Of a stretch of 64,000 nucleotides of DNA, positions 28,992 through 38,274 are shown in pieces. Source of the stretch: Micromonospora rifamycinica (GTDB lineage: Bacteria; Actinomycetota; Actinomycetes; Mycobacteriales; Micromonosporaceae). The first letter of the stretch is position 1; each line of letters opens with the position of its first letter. Where the stretch lies: NCBI RefSeq assembly GCF_900090265.1, contig NZ_LT607752.1, positions 2,108,001 to 2,172,000 of the forward strand. Reading direction: 5' to 3'. The notes below the pieces were generated by a model. The model had not been told where the DNA came from. It did no database searches and was given only the letters and a program-made list of their open reading frames with translations. Made by a program: the position numbers and the translations under genes.

Positions 28992-30234
28992 ACCCGGGCC
29001 ACTCCACCATCTCGCGCAGGGTCCGCTCGACCCGGTCGGCACCGGCGGCCACGGAGAACACCCGGTCGTAGTGCGCCCGACCCGCCTGGCCGAGCAGTTC
29101 CAGCTTCTCCCGGCCCAGGTCGCAGACCTCCCGCAGGGCGTCGCCGATCGAGTCGGCGTCACCCGGCCGGGCGGTGATCCCCGCGCCGCTGTCGCGGGCC
29201 ACGGCGGCGGCGTCGCCCTCCGCGGCGACCAGCAGCGCCCGCCCGGCGGCGAGGGTCGCCTGCACCTTGCTCGGCATCGTGTACGCCGACATGCCGCCGC
29301 GCCGCAGGCTCACGTAGTGCACGTCCCCGGTGGCCATCAGCGCGGGCATCCGCTCCCGGGGCAGCTGCCCGAGGAACCGCACGTTCGTCGCCCCCACCGC
29401 CCCGGCCCGGCGACGCAGCCGCTCCTCGGTGGTCCCCGAGCCGGCGATCAGGCACACCAGCCGGGGGTCGCCGACCCGGGCACAGGCGTCGATCAGCGAG
29501 TCGAGCCCCTGCGCCTCGCCGAGCGCGCCGGCGTACACCAGCACCACCTGGTCGGTGCGGATCCCCAGCTCGGCCCGCAGGTCGGCGGTGCGGACGCCCA
29601 GCGTCTCGTCCGCCCACACCGGGACGTGCACGAGCTTGTGCCGGGGCACGCCCCGCCCGGCGAGCAGGTCGGCGGCCCCCGGCGAGACGTGGGCGACCCG
29701 GCTGGCGCTGCGGTACATCGCCCCGCACCACGCGGCCATCCCCCGCTCGATGACCCGCGACGCCCGGCCGGTGCCGAGGAAACCGCTCGCCACCACGCTG
29801 TCCGGCCACAGGTCCAGCACGTGCAGCAGCACCGGCACCCGGAGCGCGTACCGGGCGAACCACATCGGCAGGGCGACGCTGATCGGCGAGTTGCCGACCC
29901 AGAGCGCATCCAGGCCCCGCAACGCCGGGGTGCCGGAGACCAGCGCGGAGACGGCGAAGGACCCGTAGTTCGCCACCCGACGCGCGGCGGAACGGTCGTG
30001 GCTGGGATAGAGGGCCACCCGCCGGATCCGGATCGGGCCGTCGGCTTCGTCGAGCCGGCGGGCCAGCCGGTAGCCGTCGGCCAGCCGGCCGGTCGGGTAG
30101 TTCGGGAAACCGGTGAGCACCTGCACGTCGTGTCCCCGGTCGGCGAGTGCCCGGGCGAGCATCCCGGGCAGCGCCGCCGGCCCCGGTTCCGGGTCGAACC
30201 ACTGGCTGAGCAGGCCGATCCGCATCGGCCTCAC
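28954..30234 (-). CDS. Glycosyltransferase family 4 (WbuB-like)
   Basis: 426 residues, GT-B fold. The N-terminus has SQWFDPEPGPAALPGMLARA, as in WbuB-type FucNAc transferases, with GFPNYPTGRL and LLHVLDLWPDS. The donor domain has VYAGALGEAQGLDSLIDA and PSKVQATLAAGRALL. WbuB transfers L-FucNAc in E. coli O26; because the locus carries UDP-FucNAc-type genes, that activity is plausible here. GTG overlaps the stop of the upstream epimerase (GTGA). Last gene of the leftward run that starts at the initiating transferase. Confidence 0.88.
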   Translation of the reverse strand: MRPMRIGLLSQWFDPEPGPAALPGMLARALADRGHDVQVLTGFPNYPTGRLADGYRLARRLDEADGPIRIRRVALYPSHDRSAARRVANYGSFAVSALVSGTPALRGLDALWVGNSPISVALPMWFARYALRVPVLLHVLDLWPDSVVASGFLGTGRASRVIERGMAAWCGAMYRSASRVAHVSPGAADLLAGRGVPRHKLVHVPVWADETLGVRTADLRAELGIRTDQVVLVYAGALGEAQGLDSLIDACARVGDPRLVCLIAGSGTTEERLRRRAGAVGATNVRFLGQLPRERMPALMATGDVHYVSLRRGGMSAYTMPSKVQATLAAGRALLVAAEGDAAAVARDSGAGITARPGDADSIGDALREVCDLGREKLELLGQAGRAHYDRVFSVAAGADRVERTLREMVEWPGFRASRRRPRAGG

Positions 30235-31265
30235 CCCGCCGCCACGCCGGCCACCGACCGGTCGGCCGGCTCACCGTCCACGCGCTCACCGTCGGGCCGC
30301 CCACCGTCGGGCCGCTCGCCGTCGGGCCGCTCACCGTCGGGCCGCTCACCGTCGGCCCGCTCGCCGTCGGGCCGCTCGCCGTCGGCCCGCCACAGGGCGC
30401 GCAGCGAGGCGTCGAGGTCGTACGTCGGCGTCCAGCCGAGCACCCGGCGGGCGCGGTCGACGTCGGCGCACATCCAGGGCACGGCCGCCGAACGGGTGGC
30501 GTCCGGCGGGAAGCCGCCCTCCCGGATCCGGCCGGTGAAGCCGGCCACGTCGGCCAGCAGCCGGACCACGTCCCGGGTCGCCACCGCACGGCCGCTGCCC
30601 ACGTTGACCACCCGCTCCGCGCCCACGGCCGCGCACCGGGTCGCGGCCAGCACCGCCGCCGCGACGTCCCGGACGTCCACCAGATCCCGGTACGTGTCGT
30701 GCAGGCCCAGCGCGATGTCGCCCGCCCCGCCGGCCGCCGCCGCCCGGACCATCGCGGTCACCCGGGCCAGCATGTTGCCCGGCGGCATCCCCGGCCCGAC
30801 CGGGTTGAACACCCGCAGCACGATGGTGTCGAGGCGACCGACGTCGCCCGCCAGCTCCGCCAGCCGGGTGGCGGCGAGGTGGCTCAGCCCGTACTCGCTC
30901 ACCGGCGTGCCCGGGTACTCCTCCCGCACGGCGCGACCGTGGGGCACGACACCGTACTCGGCCGCCGAGCCGATCCGCACCAGCCGTGCCCCGGGGGCGG
31001 CGGCGGCCACCGCCTCGATCAGTTTCGCGGTCGTCACCACGTGCGCCTGCACGAAGTCGTGCCCCGATCCGACGATCCGGCCCGCCGCCGTCACCACCGC
31101 GTCCGGCCGTTCCCGGGCGATCAGCGCGGTCAGCTCGGGCAGGTCCATCCGGACCAGGTCGCACCGGGTGCGGTCCGGCGACCGGACGGTGGTGTGCTCG
31201 GCCAGCAAAGCACGGATGTGCCGGCCCAGGAATCCACCGGCACCCAGCAGCAGCACCCGGTTCAT
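30231..31265 (-). CDS. NAD-dependent epimerase/dehydratase with a DGERP-repeat tail
   Basis: 344 residues. An extended SDR with LLLGAGGFLGRHIRALL for NAD, a Ser in IGSAAEYG and the catalytic pair in YGLSHLAATRL, where Tyr is followed by His rather than Lys at +4. The last 45 residues are a near-perfect repeat of DGERP (about nine units), encoded by a 15-bp tandem repeat at 30266-30391. This tail is not part of the SDR fold. It lies between the initiating transferase (ATGA overlap) and the WbuB-like transferase, so it probably modifies a sugar nucleotide. The altered active site makes the reaction uncertain. Confidence 0.8.
   Translation of the reverse strand: MNRVLLLGAGGFLGRHIRALLAEHTTVRSPDRTRCDLVRMDLPELTALIARERPDAVVTAAGRIVGSGHDFVQAHVVTTAKLIEAVAAAAPGARLVRIGSAAEYGVVPHGRAVREEYPGTPVSEYGLSHLAATRLAELAGDVGRLDTIVLRVFNPVGPGMPPGNMLARVTAMVRAAAAGGAGDIALGLHDTYRDLVDVRDVAAAVLAATRCAAVGAERVVNVGSGRAVATRDVVRLLADVAGFTGRIREGGFPPDATRSAAVPWMCADVDRARRVLGWTPTYDLDASLRALWRADGERPDGERADGERPDGERPDGERPDGGRPDGERVDGEPADRSVAGVAAG
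30266..30391. repeat. 15-bp in-frame tandem repeat inside the epimerase gene
   Basis: About eight units of cgctcaccgtcgggc with small variants. The length of 15 keeps frame, so unit changes only lengthen or shorten the DGERP tail. Confidence 0.85.
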
Positions 31266-32011
31266 CGGCGGGGCGCGGCGTCCCGGTCGGCGGCCGCCGA
31301 CGGGGCGGGTGGCTGGTCGTTGCCGGTGAACTCGTGCCAGGTGGCCGCGCCGGGGGCCGAGATCCCCTCCCGGCTCAGCACCACCCGGACGGTGGCCAGC
31401 AGGATCCTCAGGTCCAGCAGGAAGGACCGCCGGTCCACGTACTCGACGTCGGAGGCGAACTTCGCCGTCCAGTTCAGCGCGTTGCGCCCGCGGACCTGGG
31501 CGAGGCCGGTGATGCCCGGCCGCACCTCGTGCCGGCGGGCCTGCTCGGCGTCGTAGAGGTCGAGGTAGCGCACCAGGTGCGGGCGCGGGCCGACGACGCT
31601 CATCTCGCCGCGCAGCACGTTCCAGAACTCCGGCAGCTCGTCGAGGCTGCTCGCCCGCAGCCACCGGCCCACCCGGGTGAGGCGCTGCGCGTCGGTCACC
31701 AGGCCCCGGTCCGGGTCGGGGTGGCGCATGGTGCGGAACTTCACCACGTCGAACAGTTCGCCGTACAGGCCGGGCCGGGTGTGCCGGAACAGCACCGGCC
31801 GCCCGTGGGTCACCAGCACCAGCAGGGCGACGGCGGCGAACAGGGGAGCGCCGACGGTCAGCACGAGGAGCGCGCCGACCACGTCGAGCAGCCGCTTCCA
31901 CCGGTCGTACGGCCGCCGGGTCGCCGGGTCGGTCCCCGGCCGGGTCGACGGGGCGGAGCCACCGGCGCGCGGCTGGGCCGCATGGACAGCAACTTTGGAC
32001 ATGGAACACAC
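31262..32011 (-). CDS. PglC-type initiating phosphosugar transferase
   Basis: 249 residues, the short single-membrane-segment form. One hydrophobic segment (LLDVVGALLVLTVGAPLFAAVALLVL, about 40-66) precedes the catalytic domain with FRHTRPGLYG, VVKFRTM, SLDELPEFWNVLRGEMSVVG and RPGITGLAQVRGRNAL. Such enzymes load the first sugar phosphate onto undecaprenyl phosphate at the inner membrane. It is the only one in the window, so it likely starts the repeat unit. A GTG at 32011 has an AAAGG site six bases away; ATG at 32002 is the alternative. Divergent from the CapE-like gene. Confidence 0.9.
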   Translation of the reverse strand: MCSMSKVAVHAAQPRAGGSAPSTRPGTDPATRRPYDRWKRLLDVVGALLVLTVGAPLFAAVALLVLVTHGRPVLFRHTRPGLYGELFDVVKFRTMRHPDPDRGLVTDAQRLTRVGRWLRASSLDELPEFWNVLRGEMSVVGPRPHLVRYLDLYDAEQARRHEVRPGITGLAQVRGRNALNWTAKFASDVEYVDRRSFLLDLRILLATVRVVLSREGISAPGAATWHEFTGNDQPPAPSAAADRDAAPRR

Positions 32012-32223
32012 CTATCACCTTTACGGCGGGCGGCCGGCGCTTTCACATTTGCCACCCCGGGCGGGTCGACAATGGCCGGCGAGCCAACTCGGCGAACGTG
32101 AGACGTGACAGTTCCTCCCTTTACCGGAAAGCGCGCCCGGTCTCGTTACGGCAACAGTATGGTCACCTTTGACGAGATCGCTATTCCCGAGGATGGTCCA
32201 CCGGGAAGCAGGCAGGGGGCGAC
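32012..32223. promoter_or_regulatory. Divergent promoter region of the polysaccharide locus
   Basis: 212 bases of lower G+C separate the initiating transferase and the CapE-like gene. cgttacggcaaca at 32144-32156 recurs with one change at 40692-40704 in the other divergent gap, and cagtat next to it could be a -10 box for the rightward genes. Confidence 0.45.
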
Positions 32224-33267
32224 ATGAATTCCTCGCTTTCGGACAGGCGTTTCCTGATCACCGGAGGCACCGGGTCGTTCGGCCAGACGATGGTCGCCCG
32301 GCTGCTCGCCGCCGGGGCCGCCGAGGTGCGGGTCCTCAGCCGGGACGAGTCGAAGCAGGACGCGATGCGGCACCGCCTCGGCAACGACCGGGTCCGTTAC
32401 TACGTCGGTGACGTGCGCGACTACGACAGCGTGCTCAAGGCCGCCCGGGGAATGGAGTTCGTCTTCCACGCGGCGGCCCTGAAGCAGGTGCCCTCCTGTG
32501 AGTTCTTCCCACTCGAAGCCGTCCGCACCAACGTGCTCGGCAGCGCGAACGTGGTGGACGCCTGCGAACGGGTGGGTGTGGAGACGCTGGTCCTGCTGAG
32601 CACCGACAAGGCCGTCTATCCGGTCAACGCCATGGGCATGACCAAGGCGTTGATGGAAAAGGTGGCCCAGGCGCACTGCCGTAACAACGCGGCGGCCCGG
32701 ACCCGGGTCTGCTGCGTGCGTTACGGCAATGTCATGTACTCGCGCGGATCGGTGATTCCGTTGTTCATCGACCAGATCCTGCGGGGCGGGCTGCCGACGG
32801 TCACCGATCCGTCGATGACGCGTTTCCTGATGTCACTGCCCGAATCGGTCGAGCTGGTGGAGCACGCCTTCGCCCACGGCCAGCCGGGGGACGTCTTCAT
32901 CCGCAAGGCCGACGCCTGCACCATCGGCGACCTGGCCACCGCGCTGTGCAACCTGTTCGGGGTGCCGGCGAAGTTCAACGTGCTCGGCATCCGGCACGGG
33001 GAGAAGCTCTACGAGACCCTGGCCAGCCGGGAGGAGCTGGCGTTCGCGGAGGATCTCGGGGAGTTCCTCCGGGTGCCGGTGGACAGCCGTGACCTCAACT
33101 ACTCCCTCTACTTCGAGGAGGGGGACGTCGAGCACGGCGGCCTCGCCGACTTCCACTCGCACAACGCCCGCCGGTTGTCCGTACCCGAGATCGAGGCGCT
33201 GCTGTTGACGCTGCCCGAGGTACGCGCGCAGGTCCAGGCCGCCGCGGCGGCCGTGGTGACGAGTTGA
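32224..33267 (+). CDS. CapE/FnlA-like UDP-GlcNAc 4,6-dehydratase (5-epimerase)
   Basis: 347 residues, soluble extended SDR. NAD site TGGTGSFGQTM; the active site reads YPVNAMGMTKALMEK, with Met where most SDRs have Tyr, as in the CapE branch. The C-terminal half has RFLMSLPESVELVEHAF and RHGEKLYETL. CapE/WbjB/FnlA starts UDP-L-FucNAc synthesis. The other two steps are covered by the RmlD-like gene that follows (TTGA overlap) and the WecB-type 2-epimerase at 45.7 kb. ATG follows gcagggggcgac. Confidence 0.88.
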   Translation: MNSSLSDRRFLITGGTGSFGQTMVARLLAAGAAEVRVLSRDESKQDAMRHRLGNDRVRYYVGDVRDYDSVLKAARGMEFVFHAAALKQVPSCEFFPLEAVRTNVLGSANVVDACERVGVETLVLLSTDKAVYPVNAMGMTKALMEKVAQAHCRNNAAARTRVCCVRYGNVMYSRGSVIPLFIDQILRGGLPTVTDPSMTRFLMSLPESVELVEHAFAHGQPGDVFIRKADACTIGDLATALCNLFGVPAKFNVLGIRHGEKLYETLASREELAFAEDLGEFLRVPVDSRDLNYSLYFEEGDVEHGGLADFHSHNARRLSVPEIEALLLTLPEVRAQVQAAAAAVVTS

Positions 33268-34268
33268 GCCCGGCCACCGACGCCGTCCGCCCCGACCGGG
33301 TTCCCCGTCGGCGCAGCGACCACCGGGCGGATCCGCCCGGTGACCGCCGGTCCCCGACCCGGCGGGTCCTCGTCGTCGGCGTCACCGGCATGCTCGGCCA
33401 CGCCCTCCTGCGGGAGCTGGACGACGACCCGGATCTCGACGTCCACGGTCTGGCCCGCAGCATCGCCGACCGGGCCGACCGGTTTCCACCGCACCTGCTC
33501 ACCCGGATCGTCCCGGCCGTCGACGTGACCCGGTTCGGTCAGGTCCGGCACCTCGTCGACGAGCTACGACCGGACGTCGTGGTCAACTGCGTCGGCGTCA
33601 TCAAGCAGCGGCCGGACGTGCAGGACGCGGTGCACACGGTCACCCTCAACGCCCTCCTCCCCCATCAGCTGGCCGACGCCTGCGCGCAGGTCGGCAGCCG
33701 GCTCGTGCACGTCAGCACCGACTGCGTGTTCTCCGGCCGGCGGGGCGGCTACCACGAGGACGACCTGCCCGATCCGCCCGACCTCTACGGCCGGTCCAAA
33801 CTCCTGGGCGAGGCGACCGGGGCGTCGGCGCTCACCCTGCGCACGTCGATCGTCGGCCACGAGCTGACCACACACCGTTCCCTGGTGGACTGGTTCCTCG
33901 CCCAACGGGGTCAGGTCCGTGGCTTCACCAGGGCCGTCTACAGCGGGGTGACGACCGTGGAGTTCGCCCGGCTGCTGCGCACGGTGGTCCTGCCCCGCCC
34001 GGAGCTGACCGGGCTGTACCACGTCGCCGCGGAGCCGATCGCGAAGTACGACCTGCTGCGGCTGGTCGCCGAGGTGTACGGGTGGCGCGGCGAGCTGGTG
34101 CCGGACGACGGGTTCGTCTGCGACCGCTCGATGCGCGCGGACGCCCTCGCCCGGGCCACCGGCTACCGTCCGCCGAGCTGGCCGGACATGATCGCGGCGA
34201 TGCACGCCGCCCGGGACCGCTGGGCGGGCGACCCGGCCCGGCCGGGCCTGGCCGGCGTGCCGCTCTGA
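33264..34268 (+). CDS. RmlD-like SDR reductase (UDP-FucNAc pathway candidate)
   Basis: 334 residues. After about 34 poorly conserved residues the SDR fold starts at RVLVVGVTGMLGHALL. STDCVFSG and the LYGRSKLLGE pair give the active site. It resembles dTDP-4-dehydrorhamnose reductase, and in several FucNAc loci an enzyme of this kind (FnlB/WbjC/CapF step) reduces the 4-keto intermediate. A TTG start overlaps the upstream stop; a later in-frame start nearer residue 30 is possible. Confidence 0.8.
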   Translation: MSPATDAVRPDRVPRRRSDHRADPPGDRRSPTRRVLVVGVTGMLGHALLRELDDDPDLDVHGLARSIADRADRFPPHLLTRIVPAVDVTRFGQVRHLVDELRPDVVVNCVGVIKQRPDVQDAVHTVTLNALLPHQLADACAQVGSRLVHVSTDCVFSGRRGGYHEDDLPDPPDLYGRSKLLGEATGASALTLRTSIVGHELTTHRSLVDWFLAQRGQVRGFTRAVYSGVTTVEFARLLRTVVLPRPELTGLYHVAAEPIAKYDLLRLVAEVYGWRGELVPDDGFVCDRSMRADALARATGYRPPSWPDMIAAMHAARDRWAGDPARPGLAGVPL

Positions 34269-34322
34269 CCGAACACACGACCACGCCGGCAACGCCGGCC
34301 TGCCGGAGTCAAAGGACGTCAC

Positions 34323-35780
34323 GTGGGGAACCGAGTGGGTCAACTGTGCCTGGTCATCGGGGCGGTCGTCGGCGTGGTGGCCATCACCGTCGCCAGCGTC
34401 AACGACCCCCTGGTCGCGGTCGGCGCGGTGGCGCTGCTGCTGCTCGCGCTGTTCGCGGTCGCCCAGCAGATGGACGGCTGGCGGTGGCTGCTGGGCCTGA
34501 CCATGGTGCTGCTGGTCTGCGCCTCGTCCCGGCTGCCGGCCCTGGTGGAGGCGAGCTTCTATCCCCGGTACGCGGCGGTCGCCGGCCTGGTCGTCTGGGC
34601 GTTGCGCATGCCACGTCGGGCGGCGGACCGGACGGACCCGTGGACCCGGGTCCTCGTCGCCGCGCTCTGGGCGATGGCGGGTCTGGCCACGGTGAGCTTC
34701 ACCTGGTCGGTGGTGCCGATGGAGACCCTGCAACGGGGGGTGGCGCTGCTCCTGCTGGCCGCGCTGGTGCACGTCCTGGTCCGACACCGCTGGCCGGACC
34801 GGGCGGTCATGCTGGCCGACCTGCGGATGGTCTACCTGGTCCTCAGTGGTTCCGCCCTGATCAGCCTCGGTTTCGGGTTCGCCGACGGCACGCTCTTCGC
34901 CGCGCTGTCGCAGACCGACCGGTTCGAGGGCCTCTACAACAACCCCAACATGCTCAGCATCGTCTGCGCCCTGGCCACCCCGTTGGGCTGGGCGGTCTAC
35001 CGGGAGTCCCGGCGGCGGTGGGAGCTGCTCGGCGTGGTGCCGACCGTCGCCTGCCTGCTGCTCTCCCAGTCCCGCACCGGGCTGATCGCCGTGCTCGTCG
35101 GCGCCCTCTGGGTCGTGCTGCGGCACGGGCTGGGCCGGGTGGTCCGGCTGGGCGCGGGGCTGGCGGTAGGGCTCCTGGTGGCGTACCTGTTCAACCTCTT
35201 GCCGGTCATCTTCGCGGGCACCTGGATGCGGCGCTTCGTGCTGCGCTTCACCGATCCCACCGGCGGCGACCTGTCCAACGGCCGCACGGAGATGTGGCAG
35301 GCCACTGTCGACCTGTGGTGGCAGAACCGCCCCACCCTGGGCTTCGGGTACGCCTCCCGGAACCACCTGTTCGCGCTCGCCAGCCTCGACGAGTCCCTGG
35401 GGACGGGGGTGAGCGTGGTGCACAACAGCTACCTGCAGCTGCTGCTGGAACTGGGGCTCGCCGCCGTGGCACCGCTGGCGTTGCTGCTGCTGGCCGTCGG
35501 GCGGGTGGCCCTGCGGGCGCCGGTGCGCCGGGCCGACTCGGGTCTGGTCTGGCTCGTCGTCACCGGCCTGCTGATCCAGGTCACCGAGTCGGCCATCTTC
35601 GGCACCGGGCAGACCTACCCGTACGTGTTCTGGTTCGTGGTCGCCGGGGTGCTGCTGCACATGCCGGCCGGTCGGGCGGGCACGGACGACGCCGAGGAGT
35701 CCGGGTCGGTGACCCCGCCGCCACGGATTCTCCACCCGGTGGACGGCTCCCCCCGCCTGCCGGTCCCCGCGCTGCGCTGA
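34323..35780 (+). CDS. O-antigen ligase/polymerase family membrane protein (Wzy-like)
   Basis: 485 residues with about eleven membrane segments. The large outer loop and family signatures are present: LYNNPNMLSIVCALATPLG, LSQSRTGLIAVLVG, RTEMWQATVDLWWQNRPTLGFGYA and VVHNSYLQLLLELGL. These proteins polymerise lipid-linked repeat units or ligate chains on the outer face of the membrane. Because the locus has flippases and no LPS is made in this group, polymerase is the better guess. GTG start after caaaggacgtcac. End of the rightward run of three. Confidence 0.85.
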   Translation: MGNRVGQLCLVIGAVVGVVAITVASVNDPLVAVGAVALLLLALFAVAQQMDGWRWLLGLTMVLLVCASSRLPALVEASFYPRYAAVAGLVVWALRMPRRAADRTDPWTRVLVAALWAMAGLATVSFTWSVVPMETLQRGVALLLLAALVHVLVRHRWPDRAVMLADLRMVYLVLSGSALISLGFGFADGTLFAALSQTDRFEGLYNNPNMLSIVCALATPLGWAVYRESRRRWELLGVVPTVACLLLSQSRTGLIAVLVGALWVVLRHGLGRVVRLGAGLAVGLLVAYLFNLLPVIFAGTWMRRFVLRFTDPTGGDLSNGRTEMWQATVDLWWQNRPTLGFGYASRNHLFALASLDESLGTGVSVVHNSYLQLLLELGLAAVAPLALLLLAVGRVALRAPVRRADSGLVWLVVTGLLIQVTESAIFGTGQTYPYVFWFVVAGVLLHMPAGRAGTDDAEESGSVTPPPRILHPVDGSPRLPVPALR

Positions 35781-35824
35781 GGCCCCCGGGCGACAGGCCC
35801 GCCGGGTGGTACGAGCCGGCCGGC

Positions 35825-37087
35825 TCAGCGCCGGGAGCCGGCCGCCACGAAGGCGCTCACCCGGTCCCGCCAGGCCCGGTGGTCGAACGACTCGCGGGCC
35901 CGCGACCGGGCGGCCCGGCTCATCGCCGTCCACTCCTCGTCCCGCAGTCGCAGCGCGCGGACGACCGCCTGCCGCACGTCCTCCGGCGTGTTGCCGGCGA
36001 GCACCAGCCCCTCCACGCCGTCGTGCACGTAACTGGCCAGGTCGCTGGTGTGGTTGAGCAGCACCGGGCAGCCGGCGGCCAGGCTCTCCGGCACCTTGGA
36101 CGGGAAGCCGTTGGCCGCGTATCCGCCGGTGGGGCGGACCAGCATCGAGAAGTGCGACTGGCCGAGCAGCGTCAGCACGGTGTCGCGGGGAACCCGGCCG
36201 AGGAACCGCACCTCGGCCGCCACCCCGTCGAGCAGGGCGACGTCCAGGTCGGAGCGGGCGGCGGCGTCGGCGCGGGTGACGCCGGCGATGGTCAGGCTGA
36301 CCCGGCGCTGCTGCTCCGGCGTGAGCAGGCTGATCCCCCGCACGATCACGTCCAGCATGTCCTTGCGGCCGGGGGTGCCGGCGTACAGCAGGCGCAGCCC
36401 GGTGGAGGGCGCGGGCGGGCGGCCGACCGGGAAGTCGTCGCAGTCGACCTGCGGCGGCACCACCAGCACCTCCAGCCCGTGCCCGGTGAGGTACCCGGCC
36501 AGCGTGGTGGAGACCGCGGTGGCCCGGGGCACGAGCCGGGTGGCCAGGAACGTCGACCAGCGGTGCCGGACGTAGTACGGGGTGAGCCACCCGCGCCGGA
36601 ACTGCCGCCGGTCGTGGCGTTCGCTGGCGTCCACCACCACCGGGCAGCGCAGCACGAGCCGCAGCACCGCCCAGTTGCCGAGGGTCATCAACGCCATCGG
36701 CAGGAGCACCACGCTCACGTCGCCACGGCGTACCCCACGGCCCCGCACGGCCCGCAGCACCCGCACCGGGCGGGCCAGCCGGGCCGGCATCCGGGTGAGC
36801 CGGTGCAGGCCACGGATCCGCAGGGTGACCAGGTCGACGCCGGTCGCGTCGGGCGGCCGGGCCGGGAAGGCGACCTCGCAGGGCCAGTCGTTGACGACCA
36901 GCGTGCGGGTGCCCTCGGGCGCGGCGGACCGGGCGAGTTGCAGCAGCCGGTTGGAGGTGGCGTCGCCGTGCGGGAAGGCGTAGGCGCCGACGAGCAGGGG
37001 ACGGGGCCGCACGGCCCGCCCGGTCGACGCGTCGTCCGGCTGCGGATGCCGGTCGACGGCCACTGTCTGATCGGTCATCTCGCTCAC
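35825..37087 (-). CDS. Glycosyltransferase, GT4-like
   Basis: 420 residues, GT-B fold. The acceptor side shows LLVGAYAFPHGDATSNRLLQLA and VVDASERHDR; the donor side shows LLYAGTPGRKDMLDVIVRGI, VRFLGRVPRD and PSKVPESLAAGCPVLLNHTSDLA. Substrates are not predictable. GTG overlaps the stop of the upstream glycosyltransferase (GTGA). It is the last of a tightly overlapping leftward run: epimerase, flippase, GT, GT. Confidence 0.85.
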   Translation of the reverse strand: MSEMTDQTVAVDRHPQPDDASTGRAVRPRPLLVGAYAFPHGDATSNRLLQLARSAAPEGTRTLVVNDWPCEVAFPARPPDATGVDLVTLRIRGLHRLTRMPARLARPVRVLRAVRGRGVRRGDVSVVLLPMALMTLGNWAVLRLVLRCPVVVDASERHDRRQFRRGWLTPYYVRHRWSTFLATRLVPRATAVSTTLAGYLTGHGLEVLVVPPQVDCDDFPVGRPPAPSTGLRLLYAGTPGRKDMLDVIVRGISLLTPEQQRRVSLTIAGVTRADAAARSDLDVALLDGVAAEVRFLGRVPRDTVLTLLGQSHFSMLVRPTGGYAANGFPSKVPESLAAGCPVLLNHTSDLASYVHDGVEGLVLAGNTPEDVRQAVVRALRLRDEEWTAMSRAARSRARESFDHRAWRDRVSAFVAAGSRR

Positions 37088-38274
37088 CGTCCCGAGCCGA
37101 CCGGTGGCCGGCTGCTCGTTTCCGAATCCCGGTCCCGCCCCGGGCGGGTCGCCGCCCACCGCCGGTAGATCTCCAGGTGGACGGCGGCGGCCGTGTCGAT
37201 GGCGAAGGCGCTGTCGGCGAACCGCCGGGCGGCCACGGCGGCGGCGGTCGCCGTGGTGTACGCCGTCGCCTCCTCCACCGCCCGCGCCCACCGCTGCGGC
37301 GGGGCGTCGACGTCCACGATGGTCACCCCGGGTAGTCGTTCCCCGATGAAGCGCACCCCCGGCAGGTCGGCGGCGACCGTGCCGACGCCCAACGCGACGG
37401 GCTCCAGCACTCCCCCGGGCAGCCCCTCCAGGCAGGAGGGATGGACGACGACGTCGGCCTGGCGCAGCAGCCCGCCCACGTCCGCCCGCGCACCCAGCAG
37501 GTGCACCCGGTCGGCGACCCCGGCGGTGGCCGCCGCGGCCAGGACGCGGGCGTCGTCCGCCCGGTCGCCCGGCCCGACGAGCACGGCGTGCGCCGGCACG
37601 CCCCGGTCCCGCAGCGCGGCCAGGATCGGCGGCAGCAGCCAGCGGCGTTTCTCCGGCGAGGCCCGGCCGACCGTGACGCAGACCAGCTCCCCCGGTGCCG
37701 CGCCGATCAGCGCCCGCAGGTCGTCGGGGCTGGGTCGGCGGAGCCGGTCGAGGTCGAGCCCGTTGAGCACCACCCGGCAGCGGGGGTCGTCGCGCCAGCC
37801 CGGGTGGTAGCCGAACGTCAGCGAGCTGGGCGAGACGCCGAGGATGTCGGTGGCGACGCGTCGCAGCAGCCGCCCCGCGATCCACCGGTAGACCCGTCGC
37901 CGGACGTTGCGGGGCCGGTTGTCGTCGCCGCGGAAGTGCGCGACCCGGCCGGGCACCCCGCGCAGCGCGCCCAGGGCGAGCAGCACACCGGAGAAGTTGG
38001 CGCAGTCGACGTGCAGCACGTCCGGGCGGAGCTGCCCGAGCAGGCGCAGGAACCGGGCGGGGAAGCGCACGTCCAGGGGCAGCGCGGTGACCGTGCCGCC
38101 GTGGCGGGTGACCACCTCGGCCAGCGGTCCCGGCCCGATCACGTCGCTGAGGGTCACCAGGTGCAGCTCGGTGCCGGCGGCGGCGAGCCGGGGCAGCAGC
38201 TCGGCCGTACGCATCTCGGTGCCGCCGAAGTTCAGCGCGCCGACCACCCGCAGCACCCGGTGCCGGCCGGTCAC
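37084..38274 (-). CDS. Glycosyltransferase family 4
   Basis: 396 residues. LRVVGALNFGGTEMRTAELLPRL at the N-terminus is typical of GT4 enzymes; the donor domain has VTVGRASPEKRRWLLPPILAAL, HLLGARADVGGLLRQADVVV and PSCLEGLPGGVLEPVALG. Probably cytoplasmic at the membrane, adding one sugar of the repeat unit. GTGA overlaps at both ends couple it to the flippase and the next transferase. Confidence 0.9.
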   Translation of the reverse strand: MTGRHRVLRVVGALNFGGTEMRTAELLPRLAAAGTELHLVTLSDVIGPGPLAEVVTRHGGTVTALPLDVRFPARFLRLLGQLRPDVLHVDCANFSGVLLALGALRGVPGRVAHFRGDDNRPRNVRRRVYRWIAGRLLRRVATDILGVSPSSLTFGYHPGWRDDPRCRVVLNGLDLDRLRRPSPDDLRALIGAAPGELVCVTVGRASPEKRRWLLPPILAALRDRGVPAHAVLVGPGDRADDARVLAAAATAGVADRVHLLGARADVGGLLRQADVVVHPSCLEGLPGGVLEPVALGVGTVAADLPGVRFIGERLPGVTIVDVDAPPQRWARAVEEATAYTTATAAAVAARRFADSAFAIDTAAAVHLEIYRRWAATRPGRDRDSETSSRPPVGSGR

